Shown: piece by piece, positions 30,759 through 42,511 of the stretch
How the letters are laid out: each line of letters begins with the position of its first letter
Numbering within the stretch: the stretch's first letter is position 1
Assembly: GCF_015024225.1 (NCBI RefSeq)
Contig: NZ_JACJGM010000003.1
Coordinates: 62,001-126,000, forward strand
Direction: 5' to 3'
DNA: 64,000 nucleotides
Source of the DNA: Nocardioides lijunqiniae
GTDB taxonomy: Bacteria > Actinomycetota > Actinomycetes > Propionibacteriales > Nocardioidaceae
The notes under the pieces: generated by a model
Told to the model about the DNA's origin: nothing
Database searches by the model: none
Seen by the model: the letters and a program-made list of their open reading frames with translations, nothing else
Translations under genes and position numbers: made by a program

Positions 30759-31481
30759 CTAGAGCTGCGACGCCGCCTCGCGGTCGAGGAACCACACGGT
30801 GTCGACCTGGCCCTGCACGCCGCGCGCCGGGGTGTCGTGGATCGAGCCGTCGTCGGCCAGTGCCTTGGCGACCGCCTCCGCCTTGCCCTCGCCGCTGGCG
30901 ATCAGCCAGGTGGAGCGGGTGCGGTTGAGGGCGGAGTAGGTGAAGCTGATGCGCTCGGGCGGGGGCTTGGGGGAGTCCGTCACCGAGACGGCGATCCGGT
31001 CCTCGACCGTGAGCTCGGGGCGACCAGGGAACAGGGAGGCGACGTGGCCATCGGGTCCGATGCCGAGCATCACGACCTCGAACTCGCCGACCCCGTGCGC
31101 GTGCACGGTCTCCTCGAACGCCAACGCCGCGGCCTCGACGTCGTCGTAGGCGTCGCTGGCCGGCATCTCGTGCACCTGGGTGGCGCCGACGGCGTCCAGG
31201 AAGGCACGGCGGGCCTGGCCGGCGTTGCGGTCGGCGTCGTCGGAGGGCACGAAGCGCTCGTCACCGAACCACACCACGACGCGGGTCCAGTCGACCTCGG
31301 AGCCGGGGGAGAGCCGCGCCAGCTCGCGGTGGAGCGCCTCGGCGATGGTGCCGCCGGTGAGGGCGATGTGCGGCTCACGCCCGGCCTCCTGGGCGTCCGC
31401 GAGGCGCGAGAGCAGCTCGCCGGCGACCGCGGTGGCCAGGGCGGCGGAGTCGGGGTGGACCTCGACCAGCGGGGCGCTCAC
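30759..31481 (-). CDS. pgl: 6-phosphogluconolactonase
   Basis: 240 aa DevB-type lactonase. Seen: HIALTGGTIAEALHR, VVVWFGDERFVPSDDADRNAGQAR (in part), MLGIGPDGHVASLFPG and a GEGKAEAVAKAL segment, the NagB/sugar-isomerase-fold signatures. Hydrolyses 6-phosphogluconolactone, the product of Zwf encoded two genes upstream. GTG 31481 overlaps the opcA stop (GTGA). Last gene of the pentose phosphate operon. Confidence 0.93.
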   Translation of the reverse strand: MSAPLVEVHPDSAALATAVAGELLSRLADAQEAGREPHIALTGGTIAEALHRELARLSPGSEVDWTRVVVWFGDERFVPSDDADRNAGQARRAFLDAVGATQVHEMPASDAYDDVEAAALAFEETVHAHGVGEFEVVMLGIGPDGHVASLFPGRPELTVEDRIAVSVTDSPKPPPERISFTYSALNRTRSTWLIASGEGKAEAVAKALADDGSIHDTPARGVQGQVDTVWFLDREAASQL

Positions 31482-32386
31482 GACGCCTGCGCCTTCCGCA
31501 GCCGCTTGGTGACGTCGGCGTAGACGTCGTCCTCGTCGAGGCGCCGCAGCTCCTCGGCGAGCAGCTCGGGCAGGCTGCGTCGCTTCAGCGCGATCGGCCG
31601 GTCCGGCTTGCCGGGCGACTCGTACGTCGCCAGCTTGCCGTCAGGGCGGCTGATCCGGATCGGTCCCTGGGTGGTCTCGAGGACCACCTCGGTGATGCCC
31701 GGACCCGACGAGGTGGTGCGGTCGACGCTCACGCGCAGCCGCGAGCCCAGCCAGGCGGCCAGCAGGTCGGCGCTGGGGCTGATGCGCTCGGCGGCGACAG
31801 AGGCGCCGGTGACCTTCACGTGGTGCTGGTCCAGGGCGGCGGCGAGCAGCGCGCGCCACGGCGTGATGCGGGTCCAGGCCAGGTCGGTGTTGCCCTTGAC
31901 GTAGGACGTGCACTGCACGTGCAGCGCCTTGCCCTTGGCGCGCGGCGCGGCGGCGGCGTCGGTGATGCGCCGCTGCGCGAGCGCACCGAGCGGGTCGGCG
32001 GCGGGGTCGTCGGGGGCCTCGGTGGGCCACCAGACCGCCACGGGAGAGTCGGGCAGCAGCAGCGGCAGCACGACCGAGGCCGCGTGCTTGACGACCTCTC
32101 CCTTGAGCCGGATCACCGCGGTCTCGCCGGTCCAGCCGGAGCCGGTGCCGACCTGCGCGTTGATCTCCGCGGCTCCGCGGGCGTCGCCCAGGATCACGCC
32201 GAGCGCGCGGGCGGGGTGCTCGTGGGAGGCCTCGCGGGCGGCCTTCATGGCCGCCTCGGCGTCGTCCTCCGGCACGACGATGACCAGCGTCATCACCATG
32301 CCCATGGCGGGACTGCCGGCCTTGACCCGGCCGCGCACGAACTCCGCGGCGATCTTCGAGGATGTGGTGTTGGTGAGCTCGATCAT
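31478..32386 (-). CDS. opcA: Glucose-6-phosphate dehydrogenase assembly protein OpcA
   Basis: 302 aa, actinobacterial/cyanobacterial OpcA family: MTLVIVVPEDDAEAAMKAA, SVVLPLLLPDSPVAVWWP, DLAWTRITPWRALLAAALD and AWLGSRLRVSV are typical blocks. OpcA is required for Zwf activity and links it to redox state. The start ATG lies 2 nt after the zwf stop, using a GGAGGAGG ribosome site inside the zwf end. Confidence 0.93.
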   Translation of the reverse strand: MIELTNTTSSKIAAEFVRGRVKAGSPAMGMVMTLVIVVPEDDAEAAMKAAREASHEHPARALGVILGDARGAAEINAQVGTGSGWTGETAVIRLKGEVVKHAASVVLPLLLPDSPVAVWWPTEAPDDPAADPLGALAQRRITDAAAAPRAKGKALHVQCTSYVKGNTDLAWTRITPWRALLAAALDQHHVKVTGASVAAERISPSADLLAAWLGSRLRVSVDRTTSSGPGITEVVLETTQGPIRISRPDGKLATYESPGKPDRPIALKRRSLPELLAEELRRLDEDDVYADVTKRLRKAQAS

Positions 32387-32388
32387 GG

Positions 32389-33912
32389 TTACGGCCTCCT
32401 CCAGACGCGTCCGTCGCGGGCCAGCATCTTGTCCGCCGACTCCGGTCCCCAGGTGCCGGAGCCGTACTGGTCCGGCTTCCCCTTGCGCTCCCACGCCTGC
32501 AGGATCGGGTCGAGGATCTTCCAGGAGAGCTCGACCTCCTCGTGGCGCGGGAACAGCGGCGGGTCGCCGAGCAGGACGTCCAGGATCAGCCGCTCGTAGG
32601 CCTCCGGGCTGTCCTCGGTGAACGAGCCGCCGTAGGCGAAGTCCATGTTGACGTCGCGGATCTCCATCGCGGTGCCGGGCACCTTGGAGCCGAAGCGCAG
32701 CGTCATGCCCTCGTCGGGCTGGATCCGGATGACCAGCGCGTTCTGCGTGAGCTCCTCGACCGAGGAGGCGCTGAACGGCTGGTGCGGGGCCCGCTTGAAG
32801 ACGACGGCGACCTCGGTGACGCGACGCCCCAGGCGCTTGCCGGTGCGCAGGTAGAACGGCACCCCGGCCCAGCGCCGGTTGTCGACGTGGAGCGTGATGG
32901 CGGCGTAGGTCTCGGTCGTCGACCGGGCGCCGATGCCCTCCTCCTCGAGGAACGACGCGACCTTCTCCCCGCCAGCCCAGCCGGCGGCGTACTGGCCGCG
33001 GGCGGTCGTGAGGTCGAGGCGGCGGGGGAGCGTGATGCTCGAGAGCAGCTTCTGCTTCTCGATGCGCAGGCTCTCCGCGTCGAACGACGTCGGCTCCTCC
33101 ATCGCCACCAGCGACATCAGCTGCAGGAGGTGGTTCTGGATGACGTCGCGCGCGGCGCCGATGCCGTCGTAGTAGCCGGCCCGGCCGCCGATGCCGACGT
33201 CCTCGGCCATGGTGATCTGCACGTGGTCGACGTAGTTGTTGTTCCAGAGCGGCTCGAACATCGTGTTGGCGAAGCGCGTCGCCAGGATGTTCTGCACCGT
33301 CTCCTTGCCGAGGTAGTGGTCGATGCGGAAGATCGACCCGGACTCGAAGACCTCCGCCAGCGTGGAGTTGAGCTCGATCGCCGACTCCAGGTCGTGCCCG
33401 AACGGCTTCTCCACGACCACGCGCCGCCAGGAGTCCTCGCGGGGGTCGGCGAGGCCGTGCTCCTTGAGCTGGCCGACGACGTCGCCGAAGAAGCCCGGCG
33501 GGATCGCGAGGTAGAACGCGTGGTTGCCCTCGGTGCCGCGGGTGCGGTCGAGCTCCTCGATGGTCTGGCGCAGCTGCTCGAAGGCCTCGTCGTCGTCGAA
33601 GTCGCCCTGGACGAACCGGAAGCCCTCGGAGAGCTGCTTCCAGACCTCCTCGCGGAACTCCGTGCGGGCGTAGGCCTTCACCGAGTCGTGCACGATCTGG
33701 GCGAAGTCCTGGTCGGCCCAGTCGCGCCGCGCGAAGCCGACGAGGCTGAAGCCGGGAGGCAGCAGACCGCGGTTGGCGAGGTCGTAGATCGCCGGCATGA
33801 TCTTCTTGCGCGACAGGTCGCCGGTGACGCCGAACAGCACCATGCCGCACGGCCCCGCGATGCGCGGGAGGCGGCGGTCGCGGACGTCGCGCAGCGGGTT
33901 GACGTAGGTCAT
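32389..33912 (-). CDS. zwf: Glucose-6-phosphate 1-dehydrogenase
   Basis: 507 aa. Seen: the NADP motif FGVTGDLSRKKIMPAIYDL, the substrate motif RIDHYLGKE with the catalytic His region, ITMAEDVGIGGRAGYYD and VPFYLRTGKRL. First, NADPH-yielding step of the oxidative pentose phosphate branch. ATG overlaps the pgi stop (ATGA). Confidence 0.96.
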   Translation of the reverse strand: MTYVNPLRDVRDRRLPRIAGPCGMVLFGVTGDLSRKKIMPAIYDLANRGLLPPGFSLVGFARRDWADQDFAQIVHDSVKAYARTEFREEVWKQLSEGFRFVQGDFDDDEAFEQLRQTIEELDRTRGTEGNHAFYLAIPPGFFGDVVGQLKEHGLADPREDSWRRVVVEKPFGHDLESAIELNSTLAEVFESGSIFRIDHYLGKETVQNILATRFANTMFEPLWNNNYVDHVQITMAEDVGIGGRAGYYDGIGAARDVIQNHLLQLMSLVAMEEPTSFDAESLRIEKQKLLSSITLPRRLDLTTARGQYAAGWAGGEKVASFLEEEGIGARSTTETYAAITLHVDNRRWAGVPFYLRTGKRLGRRVTEVAVVFKRAPHQPFSASSVEELTQNALVIRIQPDEGMTLRFGSKVPGTAMEIRDVNMDFAYGGSFTEDSPEAYERLILDVLLGDPPLFPRHEEVELSWKILDPILQAWERKGKPDQYGSGTWGPESADKMLARDGRVWRRP

Positions 33913-35555
33913 GCGAGCACTCCCTGGATCGCCTCGAGGTCAGCGGGGGAGCTGACGTGGAGCCGCAGGACCGGGCGGCCCTTGTCGGCGAGCACCTGGC
34001 CGTCGCCCACTGCCTGGGCCGTCAGGAACTCGTGGAACGTGAACGGCCGGTCGGGCACCGCGAGGTCGGCCTCGGGCTGGCCGGTCACCTGCAGGTAGAC
34101 GCCCGTCGCGGGGCCGCCCTTGTGGTACTGGCCCGTGGAGTGCAGGAAGCGCGGGCCCCAGCCGAAGGTGACCGGGCGTCCGGTGCGCTGCGCGAGCGTC
34201 CGTCGTACGCCGGAAAGCGCGGCGTCGCGGTGGCGGTCGAGGTAGGCCTGGACGGCGACGTAGCCGGCGCGGCCGTCCACGGAGCCGAGGAGCGCGTCGA
34301 CCGCCGCGGCGACGGTGCTGGTGCCCTCGGGCAGCCAGCCGGGGGAGGCGTAGACCGTGACCGCGCCGTCGACGAAGACCGGCGTGGGCTGGTTGCCGCC
34401 TCCGTCGAGCATCTCGCGGGCGGCCGCCTTGGCGCTCTCGACGTCGGGCTGGTCGAAGGGGTTGATGCCGATCACGCGGCCGGCGACGGCGGTGGCGTAC
34501 TCCCAGAGCAGCATCTGGCCGCCCAGCGACGCGTCGACGGTCGCGCCCCAGCCGGAGGCGGGACGCACGTCGTCGAACACGAAGTCGGGGCCGATGGTCA
34601 CCAGCACCTCGTCGGGCGTGCTCGGCACGAAGTCGGGCGCGTCGAGGGACTCCACGACGACCGGCAGGATGCCCTTGCCGTCCTTGCCCGTGGACTCGGC
34701 CACCAGCTGCTCGGCCCAGTCGCCGAAGCCGGCGAACGGCGCACCGGCGTTGGCGAGGACCAGCTTGTCGGCGCCGGCGAGGTTGGCCGCACCGAGCAGG
34801 GCGCCGAGACGCAGCCCGGGGTTGTCGACGGAGTCGGCCTCGAGGGCGGGGCGCAGGGCCTCCGCCTGGTCGAGCAGGGCCGAGATGTCGGCGCCGGCGA
34901 GACCGCTGGGGACCAGCCCGAAGGCGGTCAGGGCGGAGTAGCGGCCGCCCACCTCGGGGTCGGCCAGGAACACGGGGTAGCCGGCCTCACGGGCCGACCC
35001 CTCCAGCGGCGAGCCGGGGTCCGTGACCACGACGATGCGCTCGGCGGGGTCGAGCCCGACGTCGCGGAAGGCCTTCTCGAAGGCGCGCCGCTGGCTGTCG
35101 GTCTCGACGGTGCCACCGGACTTCGACGACACCACCACGACGGTCTCGTCGATGCGGCTCTCCAGGGCCGTCCGCACGAAGTCGGGGTCGGAGGAGTCCA
35201 GCACGTCCAGGTCGACGCCGAAGGCCTCGCAGATGACCTCGGGGGCCAGTGACGACCCACCCATGCCGCACAGGACGACCCGCGTCAGCCCGAGCTGGGT
35301 GAGCTTGACCCGCAGCTCGGTGATCTCCTCGACCAGCGGGCGCGAGCGCTCGGACAGGTCGACCCAGCCCAGGCGCTTCGCGGACTCCTCCTCGGCGGCG
35401 GGGCCCCACAACGTGGCGTCGCGACCGGCGATGCCGCTCGCGACGCCGTCGGAGACGAGCGCCTGCACCGTCGCGGCGTACGACGCCTCGTCGGCGTAGC
35501 CGAAGAACAGCTCGAAACCGTCCCCCGCGACAGTGTTCCAAGCCGTCTCGGTCAT
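33909..35555 (-). CDS. pgi: Glucose-6-phosphate isomerase
   Basis: 548 aa SIS-fold isomerase. Seen: [54 protein letters not shown], and [20 protein letters not shown] with the catalytic region, plus [10 protein letters not shown] near the C-terminus. This matches the pgi type found inside actinobacterial pentose phosphate operons. ATG 35555 overlaps the tal stop (ATGA). Confidence 0.92.
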   Translation of the reverse strand: MTETAWNTVAGDGFELFFGYADEASYAATVQALVSDGVASGIAGRDATLWGPAAEEESAKRLGWVDLSERSRPLVEEITELRVKLTQLGLTRVVLCGMGGSSLAPEVICEAFGVDLDVLDSSDPDFVRTALESRIDETVVVVSSKSGGTVETDSQRRAFEKAFRDVGLDPAERIVVVTDPGSPLEGSAREAGYPVFLADPEVGGRYSALTAFGLVPSGLAGADISALLDQAEALRPALEADSVDNPGLRLGALLGAANLAGADKLVLANAGAPFAGFGDWAEQLVAESTGKDGKGILPVVVESLDAPDFVPSTPDEVLVTIGPDFVFDDVRPASGWGATVDASLGGQMLLWEYATAVAGRVIGINPFDQPDVESAKAAAREMLDGGGNQPTPVFVDGAVTVYASPGWLPEGTSTVAAAVDALLGSVDGRAGYVAVQAYLDRHRDAALSGVRRTLAQRTGRPVTFGWGPRFLHSTGQYHKGGPATGVYLQVTGQPEADLAVPDRPFTFHEFLTAQAVGDGQVLADKGRPVLRLHVSSPADLEAIQGVLA

Positions 35556-36658
35556 GCGCCCGCCTTCTCCATCTGGCCGCGGACCGTCTCGACGAGTTCG
35601 GTCCAGGACTTCTTGAACTTGTCGACGCCCTCGTGCTCGATGGTGAGCAGCACGTCCTCGAAGTCGACGCCCACGGCCTCGAGTCCGTCGAGCACCTTCT
35701 GGGACTCCTCGACGCGGCCGGTGACCTGGTCGCCGGTCACCTCGCCGTGGTCGGCGAAGGCGTCCATCGTCTTCTCGGGCATGGTGTTGACGGTGCCGTC
35801 GACGACCAGCTCGGTGACGTAGAGGGTGTCCGGGTAGTCGGGGTTCTTGACCCCGGTCGAGGCCCACAGCGGTCGCTGCGTGCGGGCGCCGGAGTCGGCC
35901 AGCGACTGCCAGCGCTCGCCGGAGTGCACCTCCTGGTAGGCGGCGTAGGCCAGGCGGGCGTTGGCGATCGCGGCCTTGCCCTTGAGGGCCGTGGCCTCGT
36001 CGGTGCCGATCTTGTCGAGGCGGCTGTCCACCTCGGTGTCGACCCGAGAGACGAAGAACGAGGCCACCGACTGGATGGTCGCCAGCTCGATGCCCGCGTC
36101 ACGGGCCTGCTCGAGACCGGTGAGGTAGGCATCCATGACCTCGCGGTAGCGCTCGAGGCTGAAGATCAGCGTGACGTTGACGCTGATGCCGTGTGCGATC
36201 GCGTGGGTGATCGCCGGCAGACCCTCCTTGGTGGCGGGGATCTTGATCAGGGCGTTGGACCGGTCGACGGCCTTCCACAGCGCCTCGGCCGAACCGATCG
36301 TGCCCTCGGTGTCGTTGGCGAGGTCGGGCTCGACCTCGATCGAGACCCGGCCGTCCGACGGGCTGCCGTCGGCGACGGTCTTGAGGATGTCGCAGGCGTT
36401 GCGGACGTCCTCCGTGGTGAGCTCGAAGATCACCTTGTCGACGTCGGCGCCGTCGGCGACCAGCCGCTTGACCTGGTCGTCGTAGCGCTCGCCGTCGGCG
36501 ATCGCGCCCGCGAAGATCGTCGGGTTGGTGGTCACGCCCACCACCGACCTCTCCTTGACGAGCTCGGCGAGGTTGCCGCTCTCGATGCGCTCGCGCGACA
36601 GGTCGTCGAGCCAGATGGACACCCCGGCGTCCGCCAGGGCCTTCAGTCGGTCAGTCAT
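35552..36658 (-). CDS. tal: Transaldolase
   Basis: 368 aa. Seen: [43 protein letters not shown] with the Schiff-base Lys, [19 protein letters not shown] and [13 protein letters not shown]. Actinobacterial long form. ATG 36658 with GGAGAG 5 nt upstream; 41 nt after tkt. Confidence 0.96.
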   Translation of the reverse strand: MTDRLKALADAGVSIWLDDLSRERIESGNLAELVKERSVVGVTTNPTIFAGAIADGERYDDQVKRLVADGADVDKVIFELTTEDVRNACDILKTVADGSPSDGRVSIEVEPDLANDTEGTIGSAEALWKAVDRSNALIKIPATKEGLPAITHAIAHGISVNVTLIFSLERYREVMDAYLTGLEQARDAGIELATIQSVASFFVSRVDTEVDSRLDKIGTDEATALKGKAAIANARLAYAAYQEVHSGERWQSLADSGARTQRPLWASTGVKNPDYPDTLYVTELVVDGTVNTMPEKTMDAFADHGEVTGDQVTGRVEESQKVLDGLEAVGVDFEDVLLTIEHEGVDKFKKSWTELVETVRGQMEKAGA

Positions 36659-36699
36659 GGGTCTCTCCGCTCGTCGGTGGTGCTGGAGGCCGTCCGGGG

Positions 36700-38814
<2,115 letters not shown>

Positions 38815-38866
38815 GTCGGTCCTCTCCGTGGGGTTGCGCCGTTCCGAGCCTACTCAGGGGACGAGA

Positions 38867-38872
38867 TAGACT
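38867..38872 (+). promoter_or_regulatory. -10 hexamer of ctaB
   Basis: TAGACT in the 109-bp tkt/ctaB divergent gap, 51 nt before the ctaB start. On the opposite strand TAGGCT (38851-38846) could serve tkt. -35 boxes are weak for both. Confidence 0.35.
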
Positions 38873-38923
38873 CGCACTCGCACCGGTTGCCCGAAGCAGC
38901 CTTCTCCATTCCTGAGGACCTCC

Positions 38924-39880
38924 GTGACCTACGTCGGCCAGACGCATGCGGCTGCGCAGCAGCCCGAGCGTGAGGGCGAGACCGGGCGACCGTCGTTCAA
39001 GGACGTCGTCGCCGCCTACGTCGGGCTGACCAAGCCGCGAGTCATCGAGCTGCTCCTGCTCACGACGGTGCCGGTGATGTTCTTCGCCGACCGGGGCGTG
39101 CCCGAGCTCGGTCTGGTGCTCGCCACCGTCGTCGGCGGGACGCTCTCGGCCGGCTCCGCGTCGGCGTTCAACTGCGTCTACGACCGCGACATCGACGAGC
39201 AGATGCGTCGTACCCGGCGCCGAGCCCTGCCGCGCCACATCGTCACCCCGCTCTCGGCACTGCTCTTCGCCACCGTGCTCGCCGTGCTGTCGACCGTGGT
39301 GCTGGCGCTGTGGGTCAACACCCTCTCGGCCGTCCTCGCGCTCGTGGCCAACGCGTTCTACGTCCTCGTCTACACGATGGTGCTCAAGCGCCGCACGACG
39401 CAGAACATCGTCTGGGGCGGCCTCGCCGGCTGCTTCCCGGCGCTCATCGGGTGGACCGCCGTCACCGGCGAGCTGTCGTGGGTGCCGGTCATCCTCTTCG
39501 CCGTCGTCTTCTTCTGGACGCCGCCCCACACGTGGGCGCTGGCGCTGCGCTACCGCGAGGACTACGCCAACGTCGACGTGCCGATGCTGCCGGTGGTCGT
39601 CCCGGCCCGCGAGGTCGGCCGTCAGATCGTCCTCTACAGCTGGGTGATGGTCGCGACGTCGCTGCTGCTGTGGCCGGTCGCCGGCACCGGCCCGTTCTAC
39701 CCCGTCGCGGCCGCCGTGCTGGGCGCCGTGTTCCTCGTCGAGGCTCACAAGCTGATGCGCCGCGCACGCGGCACCGAGGACCTCAGCGAGATCCAGCCGA
39801 TGCGGCTGTTCCACCACTCGAACCTCTACCTCTCGCTGCTCTTCGTCGCCGTCGCGCTGGACCCGCTGCTCAAGATCTGA
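38924..39880 (+). CDS. ctaB: Protoheme IX farnesyltransferase (heme O synthase)
   Basis: 318 aa UbiA-type prenyltransferase with about nine transmembrane helices. Seen: [17 protein letters not shown], the first Asp motif [30 protein letters not shown] and [26 protein letters not shown] with the second Asp motif. Converts heme B to heme O for cytochrome oxidase; CtaA (51757-52641) does the next step. GTG 38924 with GAGGACCTCC upstream. Confidence 0.95.
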   Translation: MTYVGQTHAAAQQPEREGETGRPSFKDVVAAYVGLTKPRVIELLLLTTVPVMFFADRGVPELGLVLATVVGGTLSAGSASAFNCVYDRDIDEQMRRTRRRALPRHIVTPLSALLFATVLAVLSTVVLALWVNTLSAVLALVANAFYVLVYTMVLKRRTTQNIVWGGLAGCFPALIGWTAVTGELSWVPVILFAVVFFWTPPHTWALALRYREDYANVDVPMLPVVVPAREVGRQIVLYSWVMVATSLLLWPVAGTGPFYPVAAAVLGAVFLVEAHKLMRRARGTEDLSEIQPMRLFHHSNLYLSLLFVAVALDPLLKI

Positions 39881-39885
39881 GGTGA

Positions 39886-39902
39886 GGGCGCCGGTGGCGC
39901 CC
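39886..39902 (+). terminator. Hairpin after ctaB
   Basis: GGGCGCC and GGCGCCC form a 7-bp stem with a 3-nt loop starting 6 nt after the ctaB stop. No T-run. Confidence 0.45.
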
Positions 39903-39917
39903 GGCCCACGCCGTGAC

Positions 39918-39923
39918 TACCGT
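39918..39923 (+). promoter_or_regulatory. -10 hexamer of the APC permease gene
   Basis: TACCGT ends 6 nt before GTG 39930. Confidence 0.35.
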
Positions 39924-39929
39924 GCTGGG

Positions 39930-41438
39930 GTGGATCTCTTTCGCACGAAGTCCGTCGAGCAGTCGATCGCCGAGACCGACGAGCCGGAGCACCGGCTCAA
40001 GAAGGATCTCGGCGTCCTGGACCTGCTGATCTTCGGCGTGGGCGTCATCGTCGGCGCCGGCATCTTCGTGGTGACCGGGACCGTCGCCAAGACCAACTCC
40101 GGCCCGGCGATCACCATCTCCTTCGCCATCGCCGGCCTGGCCTGCGCGCTGGCGGCGCTCTGCTACGCGGAGTTCGCCTCGACCCTGCCGGTCGCCGGCA
40201 GCGCCTACACGTTCAGCTACGCCTCCTTCGGCGAGCTGCTGGCGTGGATCATCGGCTGGGACCTGGCGCTGGAGTTCACGATCGGTGCCGCCGCGCTCAG
40301 CACGAGCTTCTCGGGGTACTTCCAGGAGGTCTTCGCCGGCACGTTCCTCGAGGTGCCGAGCTCCCTCGGCTCCGCCGGGGACGGGGTGGTCGACCTGCCG
40401 GCGGTCGTGATCTCGCTGCTGGTGACCGCCATCCTGATCGGCGGCATCAAGCTGTCGAGCAGGATCAACCAGGTGATCGTCGCGATCAAGCTGCTCGTCA
40501 TCGCCGCGGTCATCGTCTTCGGCGTCGGGCACATCTCCGGCGACAACTACACGCCGTTCATCCCGCCGTCGGAGCCCACGCCCGATGCCCAGGGCGGCTT
40601 CCTCGACCACACCCTGATCAGCTCGCTGCTGGGCATCGACCCGGCGGTCTACGGCCTGGCCGGCGTCATCGCCGGAGCCTCGATCGTGTTCTTCGCGTTC
40701 ATCGGCTTCGACGTCGTGGCCACCACCGCCGAGGAGACCAAGAACCCCCAGCGCGACGTGCCGCGCGGGATCCTCGGGTCGTTGGTCATCGTGACCCTGC
40801 TCTACATGGCCGTCAGCCTGGTCCTCACCGGAATGCGGAGCTTTCGCGACATCGAGGAGGGCGACCCGGCCCCGCTCGCGACCGCCTTCGACGCGGTCGG
40901 CCTGGACTTCATGGGCCGGCTGATCTCGATCGGCGCCTGCATCGGCCTGATCGTGGTCGTCATGATCCTGATGCTCGGCCAGACGCGGGTCGCCTTCGCG
41001 ATGGCACGCGACGGCCTGCTGCCGAAGAGCCTGGCGAAGGTGCACCCGCGCTTCGGCACGCCGTACGTGATCACGGTCATCACGGGCGTGGCCGTGGCTC
41101 TGATCGGCGGGCTCGTCGACCTCGCCGTGCTGGTCAACCTGGTCAGCATCGGCACGCTGTTCGCGTTCATCCTGGTCAGCGTCGGCGTCGTCATCCTGCG
41201 CCGCAGCCGCCCCGACCTGCACCGCGGCTTCCGCACACCGGCGGTCTACGTCGTCGCCACCGCGTCGGTGCTGCTGTGCCTCTACCTGATGCTCAACCTG
41301 ACCGGCGGCACCTGGGTGCGCTTCCTGGTCTGGATGGCCATCGGCCTCGTCGTCTACGCGGTCTACGGCTACCGGCACTCGCGGCTCGGGCTCGCGGAGT
41401 CCGGGCGCGCGGAGCAGCCGGGGGAGTCCGTCACCTGA
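39930..41438 (+). CDS. APC-family amino acid permease (cationic amino acid type)
   Basis: 502 aa with about 12-14 transmembrane helices. Seen: the APC signature FGVGVIVGAGIFVVTGT in TM1, FIGFDVVATTAEETKNPQRD and VPRGILGS, which are typical of the YfnA/CAT subfamily. It should import amino acids by proton symport. Start GTG 39930 rather than 39882, because the longer frame covers the ctaB hairpin. It marks the left end of the accessory stretch between ctaB and ctaA. Confidence 0.88.
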   Translation: MDLFRTKSVEQSIAETDEPEHRLKKDLGVLDLLIFGVGVIVGAGIFVVTGTVAKTNSGPAITISFAIAGLACALAALCYAEFASTLPVAGSAYTFSYASFGELLAWIIGWDLALEFTIGAAALSTSFSGYFQEVFAGTFLEVPSSLGSAGDGVVDLPAVVISLLVTAILIGGIKLSSRINQVIVAIKLLVIAAVIVFGVGHISGDNYTPFIPPSEPTPDAQGGFLDHTLISSLLGIDPAVYGLAGVIAGASIVFFAFIGFDVVATTAEETKNPQRDVPRGILGSLVIVTLLYMAVSLVLTGMRSFRDIEEGDPAPLATAFDAVGLDFMGRLISIGACIGLIVVVMILMLGQTRVAFAMARDGLLPKSLAKVHPRFGTPYVITVITGVAVALIGGLVDLAVLVNLVSIGTLFAFILVSVGVVILRRSRPDLHRGFRTPAVYVVATASVLLCLYLMLNLTGGTWVRFLVWMAIGLVVYAVYGYRHSRLGLAESGRAEQPGESVT

Positions 41439-42075
41439 ACATGGCCGCGGCCTCCGCGAGGCCGGTGACCTCCACGGCGACGTACGGCGTGCTCGCAGCC
41501 CAGCGGTCGGCGGTGAGACGGAGTCGGTCGGAGACGAGCACCTCGTCGCCGCGCCGGTCACGGGAGATGCCGTCGGACTGATAGCCGAGCCGGCGGGAGA
41601 CGCCCTGCGACGCGTGGTTGTCCGGGAAGACCTCGGTGGTCGCGTCCGTGGCGCCGAGGTGGTCGAAGGCGAGCGTCAGGAGCGCGGCGCGGGCCTCGGT
41701 GCCGTAGCCCAGTCCCTGGTGCGCGAGCCCGAGCCAGGAGGACGTCGAGACCTCACGCGTGACGACGAAGTCCCGTGCTCGCAGGGTGGCGACCCCGAGA
41801 GCCGGCCCGGTGTGGAGGAAGACCCCGAGGCCGAGGTGCCACTCCTCCGGAGTCCAGGACGCCAGCTCGTCCCAGTGCCCCTGGAGTACGGAGCGCGCCC
41901 GCTCCTCCGGAGTCCCCTCGGTCCAGGGGGTCAGGAACGGACGCTCGTCAGGCCCGTGGACGCCGCGCGCCGCGAGGCGCGCCAGGTCACCGATCTCCGC
42001 CTCCGAGGGCAGCCGCAGGACCAGGCGCGGCGTCGTGAGCGTGAGGGCGTACGTAGGCCACAGGTCGGCGAGCAT
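41431..42075 (-). CDS. GNAT-family N-acetyltransferase (RimJ-like)
   Basis: 214 aa. Seen: TTPRLVLRLPSEAEIGDLA at the start, WLGLAHQGLGYGTEARAALL for the acetyl-CoA pyrophosphate loop, and DNHASQGVSRRLGYQSDG, the typical Asn-Ser-Arg/Leu-Gly-Tyr end of RimJ/RimL-type acetyltransferases. ATG 42075 has AAGGA 8 nt upstream; ATG 42084 is an alternative. Tail-to-tail overlap of 8 bp with the APC gene. Substrate unknown. Confidence 0.82.
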   Translation of the reverse strand: MLADLWPTYALTLTTPRLVLRLPSEAEIGDLARLAARGVHGPDERPFLTPWTEGTPEERARSVLQGHWDELASWTPEEWHLGLGVFLHTGPALGVATLRARDFVVTREVSTSSWLGLAHQGLGYGTEARAALLTLAFDHLGATDATTEVFPDNHASQGVSRRLGYQSDGISRDRRGDEVLVSDRLRLTADRWAASTPYVAVEVTGLAEAAAMFR

Positions 42076-42491
42076 GCTCCGCATCCTTCCTCGCCTCGTG
42101 CCCCGAGCGCACGGGAGTTGGATGACGGGGAGGTCTGGTTGATCACGTCGGCGCCGGGCGTGATCACGTGGCCCGGCAGGATCGTGGTGATGCGGATCCC
42201 GACGGGCGCGCGCTCGGTGGCCAGCGCCTTGCTGTAAGCGTTGAGCGCGGCGCGACGCCCTCGCGGCCCGCTCGCTCGCCACGGTCGAGTCGCTGGCACC
42301 GGGGGCTGGAGGCGCTCGCGAAGGCGGTGGTCGACCCGGCGACCCTGAACCGCATCGCCACCGCGCCGCCGTGGACAACATCGCCCTCGACACGACTCGC
42401 GAGACAGGTCGCGCGCCCTCTCTCGGCTAAGGGAGAGCGGGTTCTCCACAGGGCTCGCTTCGGCGCTCGACGGGTGTCGGTGGTCGGGTCT
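42076..42491. other. Decayed intergenic stretch
   Basis: 416 bp before the HNH gene. It holds an SDR gene remnant (42132-42251, minus). The rest (about 42256-42470) has high GC and open frames on both strands but no recognisable protein and no start signals; it is probably degraded coding sequence. Confidence 0.5.
42132..42251 (-). pseudogene. SDR C-terminal remnant
   Basis: The minus strand encodes LNAYSKALATERAPVG followed by IRITTILPGHVITPGA: the YxxxK catalytic pair and following strand of a short-chain dehydrogenase, with nothing of the Rossmann N-terminus before it and no proper end after it. It is about 40 codons of a gene that would need 250. Confidence 0.55.
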
Positions 42492-42496
42492 ATGGT
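42491..42496 (+). promoter_or_regulatory. -10 hexamer of the DUF222/HNH gene
   Basis: TATGGT ends 7 nt before ATG 42504 and abuts the SOS box. A poor -35 (TCGACG, 42467-42472) is 18 nt upstream. Confidence 0.4.
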
Positions 42497-42511
42497 CGAA
42501 CACATGTTCGA
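42496..42511. promoter_or_regulatory. Perfect LexA (SOS) box over the HNH gene start
   Basis: TCGAACACATGTTCGA is a perfect 16-bp palindrome matching TCGAAC-N4-GTTCGA. The ATG at 42504 lies inside it, so LexA would cover the transcription and translation start. 13E12/DUF222 genes of mycobacteria are known LexA targets with boxes at the same place. Confidence 0.85.
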
